Source of the DNA: Prochilodus magdalenae
Taxonomy: Eukaryota > Chordata > Actinopteri > Characiformes > Prochilodontidae
DNA length: 64,000 nt
NCBI GenBank assembly: GCA_024036415.1
Contig: JAMWET010001661.1
Span: forward strand, 2,516,001-2,580,000
Direction: 5' to 3'
Made by a program: the position numbers and the translations under genes. Positions within the stretch are counted from its first letter, which is position 1; every line of letters begins with the position of its first letter. Shown piece by piece: positions 46,326-58,010 of this stretch. The notes below the pieces were generated by a model. The model had not been told where the DNA came from and did no database searches. It was given only the letters and a program-made list of their open reading frames with translations.

Positions 46326-48445
46326 TGGGTCAGAAATCATAATATTTTCACTGAAGTGTGTTGTATTATGTCATGATAATAATATATATAGTAATATATC
46401 TTAGAGAGGTTTAGACTCGTGCTTGTTCTCATGGCAGCAATTATGTTAAATTTACAGATGAAATTAAGCAATTTTTAAACTCTGTCCTTGTGGTGTAAAC
46501 AAAGTTAATTAGAGTGGTTTGATGTGAAAAGGTTAATTGCAGTGAGACATGGGTTTGCCATGTCTACAACATAAATATAACAATTTTATTTACTATCCAA
46601 AACCACCAGTGAGCCTACATCTGTCTTCTGAGTTTTTATATGGAATGTTAATGTTTATAGGGAACTGTAAAATGGTCATGAATCTAAAAATAATCAATTA
46701 TCTTTCTGGATTATTTCCCTTACAATGCCCTCCACCATGACTGGATTAACAGAACGAAATAAAAAAAAAAAAGAAAAATGAATCTTTAAAGAAAATTGAG
46801 TATTTAAAAATGCTTTGCCACAAAACCCACATAGAACAACATGTCAGACATCCGCCAGCATTTATCTGTTTCTGTTTTTAGAGGTGGATGTCTGGTTCCA
46901 TTCACCACCACTGTGAACAAATCGACTTCTCTAGAACGGAGCACCACTCTGAATTACTGTATATAAAATTCCTACCATAAACCCCTGAAGTTTCCATCTT
47001 AGGATAAGGTGTAAGACTGTTGTTGAGTGTCTATTGTCTCACTGTGGTGCATCCTAACTGCAGAAGTATCACATTTCAGTGTGGAAAATGCACAGCCATG
47101 GAGTACTCTGTTTACTCAGAGCCAGTTGCATGCTCACATAAGTGAAAAAAAATTCCAAGAGTTTCCCTTACTTTTGTGGATATCCTTAGAAGCTCTGCAG
47201 AGTGCAGACGACAGGATAAAGGACTATTGCATTTCCAATTCTATGCATGTTATTAGAAACACCACAGAAGACACACCATACCACACAACACAGCGCCACT
47301 GCAGCACCGCTTTAAATGAACATCAGCATATTTTCACTGCCTCACCTGTTTTATTCTCCGCCCCGACCTCACTGCAAAGGTCAGCTGTGTCCATCAGGCC
47401 TAGGTCTGGAGGACAGATACGTAGCTGATTTTTAAACAGATAAATTCAGAGCAGCCACTGAAACAGACTGTGGGCCGTTGCACAGCTGAGTGGGTAGTCG
47501 TTAGCCGCTCCGCTTCCCTGCTGCCCCACATTGCAGCCGGAGACGGAGAAAACCTCCTGCTGTCAGGATCATTTGGGACCAGTGACGTTCTGCTAAATCC
47601 CTGTCCTTCAACCGCCCTCCGCAGCGGGCCGCAGTAAAGACGGCAGCACAGATCCTCTGCCAGAACCACACTTCAGAGTGATGCAGTCAGAATGTAAACT
47701 CTGAATTTGGAGGGAGCGGGGGTGTTGTGCTGGATTGGCCTTCTAAAACATGACTGATCATCTGATAAACGTAGAGACTCACTATTTACACAAAAAGTAG
47801 GAATCCTTTTCCTGAGATCATGTTTTGGAACTTTTCGGCTCCTCCTCTTCATTATCACCATCATCAACATTGTCAAGTCTTGCATGTGTCTAGTCCTTGA
47901 GTTTCTAAGCCCTGTTTTGAGTTTACATTACCTTAGTCTTAGCTTTGTGTCTTGCTTTTTTTTTAAATTTGCTTTATTTCATTCAGTGTTTATTGTCACT
48001 AAGAGACACTAAGTTTTGTTTAATTATATTTTCAGTTCATAAGGCCACTGATGCATTTGTGTGCATATTTGGAATGCCAGGGCTCTATGACCAAAAATTA
48101 TTTAAAAAAATGATCCTGTACATTTTCTCCCGTTTATGACTGGATTCTTAAAAATACAAAGTTATTAAAACAGAATAATACTGACATGGTTTAGAAAGTT
48201 ACTACTGAGGCAGTTAGTACCTAATTTTATCACTCAGCCTTCACTGTAGTTTATTACACTACAACAGTTCCCATGACAAAACTAGAACTAGAATTACCCT
48301 CTCCTTATTTTTATTTCATGGACAAACACATTGGGTATATTAATGAGCTACTGAGCGCCGAACTATAAATGTCTCTGGTTTTCGTTTCAGAATTCTAGTC
48401 ACCTTAAAGTACTCAATTCTTAAAATGTGTTAGACAAAAGACTTC
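46326..48445. other. non-coding stretch, nothing firm recognised
   Basis: AT-rich with poly-A runs near 46,760. The part at about 47,330-47,690 is GC-richer and complex (GCAGCGGGCCGCAG). The 133-residue frame at 47027-47428 has no recognisable domain. Confidence 0.45.
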
Positions 48446-48449
48446 GAAA

Positions 48450-48955
48450 CCGACGTTTGCAGAATAAAAAAAACCAGGAACGATTTATTCACAAACAGGC
48501 AAGCAACAGTAAACAGCATATCAAAGGGAGAAGCTAAATCGAAGTTAGAGACAGGTCAGAACCAGGTAGAACAAGCAGTGAGGGCAAACAGGTTTACAGG
48601 GGAAGACCGAAGGGGGAAACCAAAGTGAGAAAGTACAGGTAGAAACCGTGGAGTCAGAACACAAGCAAAAGCGATAAAGCGAAAGAGTAGTAGAGGAACG
48701 AAGGTAGTCGGAAACCAGAATGAGACAACGTGAGAAAGGACCGCTCAGGATTGCTAAACTATGTTTGGCAAAGCTTCGCAAAGTGTGAGTGTTTGTGTGT
48801 GGCTTAAATACAGGAAGTAAGTGATTGATAACAGCTGTGGCTAAAACTCAGAGTCCGAACAGGGGGGCATAGACATGACGTCATCGAGCGAGGCCCTCTG
48901 GGAAGTGGAGTCCCGAAGAGCGGGGAAGCCGGGGAGACTTGGAGGCGTGACAAAA
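48450..48955 (-). repeat. dispersed repeat family A, copy 2
   Basis: On the minus strand it begins TGTCACGCCTCC, passes TATTTAAGCCACACAC and CACACTTTGCGAAGC, and ends AATAAATCGTTCCTGG plus a T-run (a poly-A-like end on that strand). It shares landmark order with the 3.54-4.81 kb copy (CCGCTC...CTTCGCAA and terminal GGCGTGACA). The TGTCACG start, TATTTAAG box and AATAAA suggest an LTR-like or retroposon unit with its own promoter and polyadenylation signals. This copy is uninterrupted and gives the outline of the family. Confidence 0.6.
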
Positions 48956-50670
48956 TGATTGAAGTTCTCAGTTGAGAACAGTTAGCTTCTTCCAGCATGA
49001 ACCAGTTGAACTGGACAGTTTAAAAAGAATCAGTTTGGTAAATTAAACTCACCGCCCCATCACTACCGGGCACCTTTGGCCACTGTAGTGGCATTGTCAT
49101 GGTTACACAAAGTCTGAGTCTATATATCACTGTGCTTGGCATATACACACTCCTTCTAGAATGTGTCCTCCTGCTGGACCCAAGCTTTCTGCACCACTTC
49201 ACTCTCAAAGTGCTGAGATCCAGCCCAGGACAGTTAAAGCCTTTTTACGAGCGCCCCGGTTTTAAAGGCCTTTTTAAATAGGAATGCGCTGCAGGCTCTG
49301 ATTTCCCTCATGATTAATAAAGCATCGCACTCCGAGCAGGAAGCTGGAGGTGGGCAGCATTTGAATCCAGCGTGTGAAGAGCGTGTGAGGTTCTGGAGGT
49401 TTTCTTCAGCTTCCGTGTGAAGGTTAGCAGGCTTTATGAAGGGCATGCCAGCCTGTGCCAGCTCACAGGCTGTTGGAACTCGTCCATAACTCAGAGCACC
49501 TCAGAGCGCATTGCTGATTCCAGGAGAGTCTATTGAGGAAAACAATACATCAAAGGTTCCTTAAACACCTAGCACAGGCAACGTGATGCTGCAGCATTAT
49601 TTAGCCCTGGGTAGTTTCGAAAAATGTGCCCGCATTAATCCTGCTTTTGTCCCCTGACCTCCCCGAACACCATCACAACGAACAGCTGAGTGAAAAAAAT
49701 TAATTCTCAGAGGAACTTTGCCCCCTTCAGTGTTGAGCATTGTCTCCTTTGTTCTGTAGGCTGTAGCTGTGGAGCTCTGCTGCATAAGCAACCCTTGAGA
49801 CCCAGCATGACTTCTGCTATACAACATGGCAGTAATTAAACAACCCGCTTTAGTTCACCCTAGCGTGGTGCTGCATTATGCAGGAGACGCCTCGGTTTGT
49901 GGATTTTCAATGGCAGAACTTCACCTGAGGTGATCTGACATTGACCTGCCGAAGTCTTTATGAGGGAATGTTTACAAGTGTGTCCAAATGAATTAAAAGA
50001 GGTCAGCAAAAGTCACCTGGTAGTCACTGATACACCAAAGAATACCTGAGTGGAAAGCAGAGGTCATGATCTTCAGGCTCATTATGCTGCAGCTATTTAT
50101 CAGGCAGAAGCTTCAGTTCCTCCACCAATCTGAGCATGAGATTAAAGCAGCATTGGCTCTGGAGGATAAGGTGCGTTTTCCAAACACTGCTGCTTGTTTC
50201 TCAATTGCCTCCTTGCGCAGTGATTGATAATCTCACCTCGTCAACTGTAATTAACTCTCAAATTGGGGTCAGTGGGTTTGAAGGGTTTAAGTGCAGGCAC
50301 CGAGAACGAGATTAGAGGCTTTAGAGAAAGTGTTGAGTGGAGGTGTGAGAGAGCATAAAGTCATGAAGCTGAATGAGTAGCGTTCAGTGTGCCTTTCTGA
50401 AGGTGATGGGTTTGGGTATTGAACTGCATTTGGCCTATCAGTACAAACATTTCAACCACTCAACCAGCTGTTCCCACACTCAGCTGCAGAGAGGATTTCT
50501 GATCATATACTGTGAATTGGGAGAAACTGAAAGGGTATGTAGGGATGCACCAATACCACCGTTTCCTTTCAGGTAACCACATCTATACATATAGGCTGAT
50601 ACAGAGTACCGACACTAACTCTGTCGAACCCTGCCTAAAATTCAGCATAGCGTCACTGTCCAGAGAATAA
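48956..50670. other. non-coding stretch with candidate conserved element
   Basis: The part at about 50,060-50,340 is complex and includes AGATTAAAGCAGCATTGGC, GTGATTGATAATCTCACC and CTGTAATTAACTCTCAAATTG. It is a homeodomain-core-rich block and a candidate non-coding element. The part at 49,280-49,450 is similar in style. No coding frame supported. Confidence 0.3.
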
Positions 50671-50673
50671 CAG

Positions 50674-50882
50674 TTATCTCCAAAATGGCAACTTTACAGG
50701 AGAGGTCAAAAACCTTGTTTAATTTGAATGGAAGTCAATGGAACCAGATGTCTTTGCAAGCAGTTTTGGGCCATTTCTGTCATCACAGCCAGTGTAAATA
50801 GCAGCTCATGTGATCCAATGAAGCATAAAAGTAAAAATCAACAAAAATGGAGATACATGTTTTTCTTTGGACAGCGACGATA
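50674..50882 (-). repeat. dispersed repeat family B, copy 2
   Basis: Reverse-complement partner of 29,670-29,891, with TATCTCCAAAATGGCAACTT, AGTCAATGGAACCAGATGTC, AGTTTTGGGCCATTTCTGTC and ATGGAGATACATGT. Confidence 0.85.
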
Positions 50883-51029
50883 GTTTTTCTGTGCCACAAA
50901 TAAAACATGCTCAACTTGTCTGAATGGCATTTACCTGCTGGGTGATTTATAAGATGCTTATTTACTACATGCACTTATCATCAAATAAATAGAAAACCCA
51001 GAGAACATGCAAATTATACATGTAAGTGA

Positions 51030-51490
51030 GATATGCAAATGATTCCAGTTTTATGCTCAGTCCCACATGTGACATAAGCAACAACGATCCTTGTTACTGT
51101 ACCTGACTTAGCCAACAGCCATGATTGTAGACATTCAGCAAGCAGTGATACCTTCCATGAGTCACCCTGTTCTGCCAGCACCATTACTAGATGGCAGCAG
51201 TGGTAGGCACGCACCAGCAACATTAAGTATCTGGGAGACCTACATAAACCACAGAGAGAGAGAATCGACAGATTGTCTGAAATCCCTGAGTGACCCAACA
51301 GCCATGATTGCAGTGATGCCCTCCTGTTAGTGAGAGACACTACTTCCTGCATGTGTAGTTCAATAAATATGGCCCATATCAGTCTAAATGTATCTTCATT
51401 TATTGTTCCTGGTAACCTTTGACTTCCTTCCCAGTAGCACTGCTATCACACACTTTACAGCTGAACGACAGAGGTGCATCCCAGGTGGGT
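51030..51490 (+). mobile_element. Tc1/mariner-like short element, copy 3
   Basis: GTAGACATTCAGCAAGCAGTG and CTTCCATGAGTCACC match copy 2 (25.17-25.22 kb). TTTATTGTTCCTGGTAACCTTTGACTTCCTTCCCAGTAGCA matches, in two blocks, the right part of the 57.5-kb copy (57,918-57,958). The ends are degraded. No coding frame. Confidence 0.65.
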
Positions 51491-51633
51491 TACTGGACTC
51501 TCACCATTTCCCTAAAATTCAAAACACCAAGCTGAAATAATGATTCTCACTAATGAAACATTGATCAGATTAACAAAGGTTACACACTCTATACACGGTG
51601 CCCTACCTTACAGTCTCACATTATAGTATTACA

Positions 51634-51661
51634 GCTCTCTCTCTCTCTATCTCTCTTTTTT

Positions 51662-51717
<56 letters not shown>

Positions 51718-51746
51718 TTCTCTCTCTCTGTTTCTCTCTGTCTCTC

Positions 51747-51784
<38 letters not shown>
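51634..51784. repeat. (CT)n microsatellite
   Basis: Long CT tract with interruptions (CTGTCTCT, CTTTCT). Ser/Leu and Arg/Glu frames on the two strands are artefacts. Confidence 0.96.
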
Positions 51785-51788
<4 letters not shown>

Positions 51789-53019
51789 TGTCTTCCATTA
51801 GGACACGACTCCTGACAGGTATCATTACATCATCAGGTTGTCAAGTGTTGGATCTGAGGGTCGTGACTTCTTTACAGAGCCGTACGGTCAGGGTGAGGAC
51901 AGTGGGCTGCTGTCCAAAACTTACTTACCTTTTTTTCTTTCTTTTGTACTGAGGGAGGAATCAGCACTGAAATCTTTTTAAACCAATTATAACCACCTGT
52001 TTTCTACATAATTGCAGTTTCATGGAATCAAAAAGCCCTGATTATGTCTGCTTCTGATGCTAACAAGAAGATATCAGCTTCAAAATCCTTCTGTCACATG
52101 CTGAACCGGTCTAACCCGGACAGCTGGTGTGGCTCTAATGGTCTTTTAAAGCTTCAGTCAGGATTTAGGTTAATGAGAAACAGTACAATGTGACTTAGTT
52201 TGTATCACAATATCTACATGTAAATGCAGTTATTAATTTAGTGAGAAATTATGTGACCTTTTACACACATAGAAAATGAACTGTGAAATCCTGCGCTAAT
52301 TGTACTGTGATGTACACTGAGTGGTGTTCTTGTTTTACAGTTTCTAATTAGATTAAACGTATGACGTGCTCTAAATGTAGGTATTGTGATATAAGAGTGG
52401 TGTTCTAGAGTTTCTGCACTCTCATTAGGTCTAATAGTTCTGTAAGGCCTGTTCAACCTCACAACAGTAGGTATTGGTAAGCAGAGTATATTTTATATGA
52501 TCTCCACTAGCAAAGCCGCAGTCAGTGTTGGGGTGGCCAAAGTGGTGTTTGGTCAATTCTTGATTTACCATTTTAAGTCCAGAACATCTTCATCAGTTAC
52601 TCAGGGGGCGAAAAGAGAGAGACAGGATTTTTTATTCTGCACACTCCACGCGGAGCAGATCTAACCCTTTGCCAAGGGATCGATAGCTATGGATGCTGCA
52701 ACTGTATCAGCTCATCCAACAAATCCAATTCAATTTTCCACAAGTGAAGGAGAAAACAGATCTATCCAGGGCTTTCAGAACCTGAAGAGGCTTTTAGGTT
52801 ACAGAGAGAAGGTGAAAATGGCCATTCTCCTCTTTCTTACAGTCATTTCACACATCTCTGTGTGTCTAGTGGTATTACAAGCACGAATGACCCGATAAGA
52901 TGACTATCACACACACGTGGCATAAAATGCCAACATTCCACAATTATGTTATTAAACAAATGGTGCCAACTTTGACTATATATTGAGGTGGAACGTTTTT
53001 GCTTCATACTTTTTGAAAT
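51785..53019. other. non-coding stretch, nothing recognised
   Basis: No gene, RNA or repeat family recognised. Confidence 0.5.
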
Positions 53020-53166
53020 CACAATTATCACCACTGCTAGTTTACTAGCTTTTGCACATTCAGCCACTATTACTACTAATGCTGTTAACCACTGCTGATC
53101 ATTGCTGACCATTGCTGATGACGGCTAACCACTAGAAATCCCTACAGACTCCCACTGTTATTTATT

Positions 53167-54722
53167 ACTAATCACTGCAGACCACTGCTAACATCACTAA
53201 TCACTACACACCACTCCTAACATCACTAATCACTGCACACCACTGCTAACATCACTAATCACTACACACTACTGCTAACATCACTAATCACTACACACCA
53301 CTGCTAACATCACTAATCACTACACACCACTCCTAACATCACTAATCACTGCAGACTACTGCTAACATCACTAATCACTACACACTACTGCTAACATCAC
53401 TAATCACTGCAGACCACTGCTAACATCACTAATCACTACACACCACTGCTAACATCACTAATCACTACACACCACTCCTAACATCACTAATCACTACACA
53501 CCACTTCTAACATCACTAATCACTGCAGACCACTGCTAACATCACTAATCACTACACACCACTGCTAACATCACTAATCACTGCACACTACTGCTAACAT
53601 CACTAATCACTGCAGGCCACTGCTAACATCACTAATCACTACACACCACTGCTAACATCACTAATCACTACACACCACTCCTAACATCACTAATCACTGC
53701 ACACTACTGCTAACATCACTAATCACTGCAGACCACTGCTAACATCACTAATCACTACACACCACTGCTAACATCACTAATCACTGCACACCACTGCTAA
53801 CATCACTAATCACTGCACACCACTGCTAACATCACTAATCACTACACACCACTGCTAACATCACTAATCACTACACACCACTGCTAACATCACTAATCAC
53901 TGCACACTACTGCTAACATCACTAATCACTGCACACCACTGCTGACATCACTAATCACTGCACACTACTGCTAACATCACTAATCACTGCAGGCCACTGC
54001 TAACATCACTAATCACTACACACCACTGCTAACATCACTAATCACTGCACACTACTGCTAACATCACTAATCACTGCACACCACTGCTAACATCACTAAT
54101 CACTGCACACCACTGCTAACATCACTAATCACTACACACCACTGCTAACATCACTAATCACTGCACACTACTGCTAACATCACTAATCACTGCACACTAC
54201 TGCTAACATCACTAATCACTGCAGGCCACTGCTAACATCACTAATCACTGCACACCACTGCTAACATCACTAATCACTGCACACTACTGCTAACATCACT
54301 AATCACTGCAGGCCACTGCTAACATCACTAATCACTACACACCACTGCTAACATCACTAATCACTACACACCACTCCTAACATCACTAATCACTGCACAC
54401 TACTGCTAACATCACTAATCACTACACACCACTGCTAACATCACTAATCACTACACACCACTGCTAACATCACTAATCACTGCACACTACTGCTAACATC
54501 ACTAATCACTGCAGGCCACTGCTAACATCACTAATCACTGCACACTACTGCTAACATCACTAATCACTGCAGGCCACTGCTAACATCACTAATCACTACA
54601 CACCACTGCTAACATCACTAATCACTACACACCACTGCTAACATCACTAATCACTGCACACCACTGCTAACATCACTAATCACTGCACACCACTGCTAAC
54701 ATCACTAATCACTGCACACTTG
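53167..54722. repeat. 29-bp minisatellite, about 54 units
   Basis: The unit is CACTGCTAACATCACTAATC followed by ACTACACAC (29 bp). Units fall into types by the last bases: TACACACCACTGC, TGCACACTACTGC, TGCAGGCCACTGC and TACACACCACTCC. A degraded forerunner (ACCACTGCTGATCATTGCTG) lies at 53,020-53,165. The 29-bp period is not a multiple of three and no frame stays open, so it is not coding. Confidence 0.97.
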
Positions 54723-54831
54723 CTATTAACTAACCATTGCTGACCAAACTCTGCCAGTTACATTGTATCAATTTGTGACTGAAAGACTCACTGACTATCA
54801 GATCAGATACAGCAGCAGAATGAAGACACAC

Positions 54832-54835
54832 GTGC

Positions 54836-54891
<56 letters not shown>

Positions 54892-54898
54892 GTGTATG
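54832..54898. repeat. (TG)n microsatellite
   Basis: About 30 TG units flanked by CGTGCGTGCG and GTGCGTGTG. Strong Z-DNA-forming potential is expected from alternating purine-pyrimidine sequence. Confidence 0.96.
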
Positions 54899-55690
54899 TT
54901 CAGAATGCTATTGTAAAGGAAACGGTAATCAAAAATTCTAAATTTCTATTTTTTTGGCCAACCATCTCTCCCAGCACTCACCACTTACCACTATTCACTA
55001 CTGATTTACACTGACAGCATGCACACACACACACACATACAAGCAACCACAGGGACAGTGTTGCCCCCCCAAAAAAGCTTTGTGCTGAACCACTGCCCAC
55101 ACTCACACACACAGTCTGGCCCGCAGCAGAGGATTATGGGAGAGATGACAGCATTTCTGCACACACAGAGACAGAAGGGTGGACACAATCCCAGCATGCC
55201 CTGCAGCTCTCACACAATAACACACACATGCATACACACACAGACTCGTTCCTATACCCATAATGCCGCTAGCAGCAGAACAGTATCAGCACTGCAGCAG
55301 CTGAACATACATACAGGCTTTCCGTGTCTCCCTCTCTGTCACTCTCTCTCTCTCTCTCTCTCTCTCCCCCTTCTTGTCACCTCAGATCTGTGTGTGTGAG
55401 TGTTGTTTTTGTTTACCTGCTGTTTGCTGTGTATTCCAGCTGCTGTTCTCGATCTGTCTGCTCTGCTAATTATTATACTTTGACAAATGAAATCTTGTCA
55501 GCATATTTAATATCTCTCATTATGAGAGTGTTCTAAGAGTGTCACAAGATTATTGTCTTATTTCTAGAATTTTTTTCACATTGTTTCATTGGTAAAACGT
55601 TCTTATTTCCATCAGTAAATAGTTTCTTTATTGTTTCTTTCTTTAAGTAAATTTAGAAGCTGGTTAAATGATCTCGCTCTCACGGAGGTC
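54899..55690. other. CA/CT-rich non-coding stretch
   Basis: Short CA runs at 55,021-55,040 and 55,100-55,260 and a CT run at 55,341-55,367. The 126-residue frame at 55019-55399 is a translation of these runs. Confidence 0.6.
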
Positions 55691-55920
55691 TCATAAGGAG
55701 AAACTCCAGATACTGATGAAATTTACGACAATTCCCCTCGACAAGATATCAGTTTTTCATAGCGCACTGTAACCATGCGGTCATTTTATTGCATCTGTGG
55801 GCGTCATTAATGTCCGTCTGCAGCAGCAATGGCCACTGCACCTCATAAAGCCCCGTAACGAAGTGCCGGCCTTTAGGAGCTGCTCATAACTCTGAACTCT
55901 AAAACTCTAAATTCAGTGAC
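55691..55920. other. candidate conserved non-coding element
   Basis: Complex GC-balanced block with GCGGTCATTTTATTGCATC, GGGCGTCATTAATGTCC and CATAAAGCCCCGTAACG. The CATTTTATTGC and CATTAAT cores are of caudal/homeodomain type. No repeat signature or coding frame. Confidence 0.25.
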
Positions 55921-56222
55921 ACTAAGAAGGCCCTAAATTTGAAGCCTTTTCTACTGATGGCAGTTTGGAGTTCACCTGTGAAGGTCGGAGTCTAAATGCT
56001 GTGTAGAACCTTTAAGAAGTAGAACACTAATAAAGTTTGAGGTCTGACCACCCCGGATAATAACGTCCAGTCTCTTCCAGTCTGTGATATAAACACCATA
56101 TCGTACCTCCAGTGCGTTCTGGTTTTCCAGATAATAGCTGCTCAGCAGTTGGGGTCTTCTATGTCCTGTTTCATCTTCATGGCAGCTCATGTTGCTTTAA
56201 AACCTATATATATATATATATA

Positions 56223-56754
56223 CAGGGGTTGGACAATGAAACTGAAACACCTGTCATTTTAGTGTGGGAGGTCTCATGGCTAAATTGGACCAGCCTGGTG
56301 GCCAGTCTTCATTAATTGCACATTGCACCAGTAAGAGCAGAGTGTGAAGGTTCAGTTAGCAGGTAAGAGCACAGTTCTGCTCAAATATTGCAATGCACAC
56401 AGCATTATGGGTGACATACCAGAGTCCAAAAGAGGACAAATTGTTGGTGCACGTCTTGCTGGCGCATCTGTGACCAAGACAGCAAGTCTTTGTGATGTAT
56501 CAAGAGCCACGGTATCCAGGGTAATGTCAGCATACCACCAAGAAGGACGAACCACATCCAACAGGATTAACTGTGGACGCAAGAGGAAGCTGTCTGAAAG
56601 GGATGTTCCGGTGCTACCCCGGATTGTATCCAAAAAACATAAAACCACGGCTGCCCAAATGACGCTGTATTGGCTGCAAAAGGAGGCCCTACACCATACT
56701 AATAAATGATTGTGGTCTAAAACCAGGTGTTTGAGTTTCATTGTCCAACCCCTG
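56223..56754 (+). mobile_element. internally deleted Tc1-like transposon with near-perfect TIRs
   Basis: The ends CAGGGGTTGGACAATGAAAC (56,223) and GTTTCATTGTCCAACCCCTG read as an inverted repeat. Over 32 bp including the flanking A/T base the two ends differ at one position. TA lies outside each end (56,221-56,222 and 56,755-56,756), as expected for Tc1/mariner, within a TATATA tract. Inside, a frame from 56,410 begins MGDIPESKRGQIVGARLAGA with ASLCDVSRATVSRVMSAYH, the N-terminal helix-turn-helix of a Tc1-type transposase, followed by GRKRKLSERDVPVL. It stops at 56,709 with no DDE domain. The 532-bp element is a non-autonomous deletion derivative. Confidence 0.93.
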
Positions 56755-56769
56755 TATATATATATATAG

Positions 56770-57367
56770 CATTAACGAAGCCTTTATAGATGTGCAAGTC
56801 ACCCATGTTCATGTGCACTAATGCCCCCGGCTTGCCAGTACTGATACTGACTTTTGAATTATGCAGTGATAACAAACCAGACAGTATCTACCCTCCCTGC
56901 TAAGATGACACGGTATCCACTGTATTAAAACAACTTCACATTTTTGATTCGTCATGATTTCTTGAAATAGTGCCCTCTTGGACCTTTACAGAATGGTGAC
57001 CCCCTCCCAGTCTTTACATCTGAAACCCCAGCCTCTCTGTGATGCTTTTATACCCAATTATGTTACTGACCTGTTGCCAATTAATATAATTAGTTGTGAG
57101 ATGTTCCACCAGCTGTTTTTTAGTATTACATATCTTTACCAGGTTTTTGTTTCTCCTGTCCCAATTATTTTGAAACATACTGCTGGCATCAAATTTAAAC
57201 TAGTATATTTAAAAAAAAAAAACAGAATTTCTCAGTTTCAACATTTGATATGTTGGCTTTGTATTTATTTTCAGTCAGTTGATGATTCCTGCTTACATTT
57301 TGTTTTTATTTACATTTTGGAGAACGTCACAATGTTTTTGAAAATGGGGGTGTGTGTAGCTGTTTGA
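56770..57367. other. AT-rich non-coding stretch
   Basis: The 129-residue frame at 56978-57367 is Phe/Leu/Ile-rich without a recognised domain, probably random in T-rich DNA. Confidence 0.5.
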
Positions 57368-57405
57368 TTTACTCATCATCAAAAACGATTACACCCATCA
57401 TTATT
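57368..57405 (+). repeat. extra TIR-like end upstream of Tc1-like copy 4
   Basis: TACTCATCATCAAAAACGATTACACCC occurs in two adjoining blocks here, 111 bp before the same opening (TACTCATCATCAAAAAGAC) at 57,481. It may be a duplicated or solo terminus of the same family. Confidence 0.5.
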
Positions 57406-57480
57406 TACATTATCGCCCAAACATTAGAATTTTATGTATAGTAATGATTTACCAGTAATAATGTAATTTAATTCTACATA

Positions 57481-58010
57481 TACTCATCATCAAAAAGACA
57501 GTCACACAATTAGCTGCACCCAGAAGGAAGCAAGCAGTGATGTCCTACATTAGTCATCTTGTTAGTGCCTATACCATTGACAGACAGCTGCAGGATGCAG
57601 GACTACATGCACCCAGACTGTTATGATGACTGTCCCTAACACCACATTAACATCGCTTAAGACTACAATGGGGTTGTGCCAGACTGCCATGGAGTGGCAG
57701 CAGGTCATCTTCAGTCCCACTTTTGTCTTGGTGGAGACAACCGAAGAATCTGTGTGAGGAAGCACCGTGGTCAGCACCAAGATGAACATTTTGTAGTCAC
57801 GAGTCACATGTCCAGAAGGCCTGGTGTTACTCCATCACTACCACACAGGAACTGTGTGAGAATATTCGAGCTGCATGGGATGGATTATCACAGCACATAA
57901 TTAGGAACCATTAGTCATTTATTGTTCCCAGTAACCTTTATCTTCCTTCCCAATAGCATAGCAATCCGACACTTCCTTCTGGGTGCAACTCTTTTTTGAT
58001 GTTGAGTGTA
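57481..58010 (+). mobile_element. Tc1/mariner-like short element, copy 4, with both TIRs
   Basis: The left end, CTCATCATCAAAAAG then GCACCCAGAAGGAA (57,516-57,529), mirrors the right end, TTCCTTCTGGGTGC (57,973-57,986) then TTTTTTGATGTTGAG. TA lies at each outer edge. The inner sequence has broken transposase-like pieces, for example GTCTTGGTGGAGACAACCG and GCATGGGATGG. Length is about 530 bp, so it is a decayed deletion derivative. It is the best-preserved of four related copies (5.2, 25.1, 51.1 and 57.5 kb). Short frames on both strands (57562-57900) are remnants only. Confidence 0.85.

Noticed and set aside
47027..47428. 133-residue plus-strand frame
   Set aside because: No recognisable motif and no supporting gene signals.
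53167..54722. A CRISPR-like array (29-bp units)
   Set aside because: Units are head-to-tail without spacers. The variable bases are a few fixed unit types, not unique sequences.
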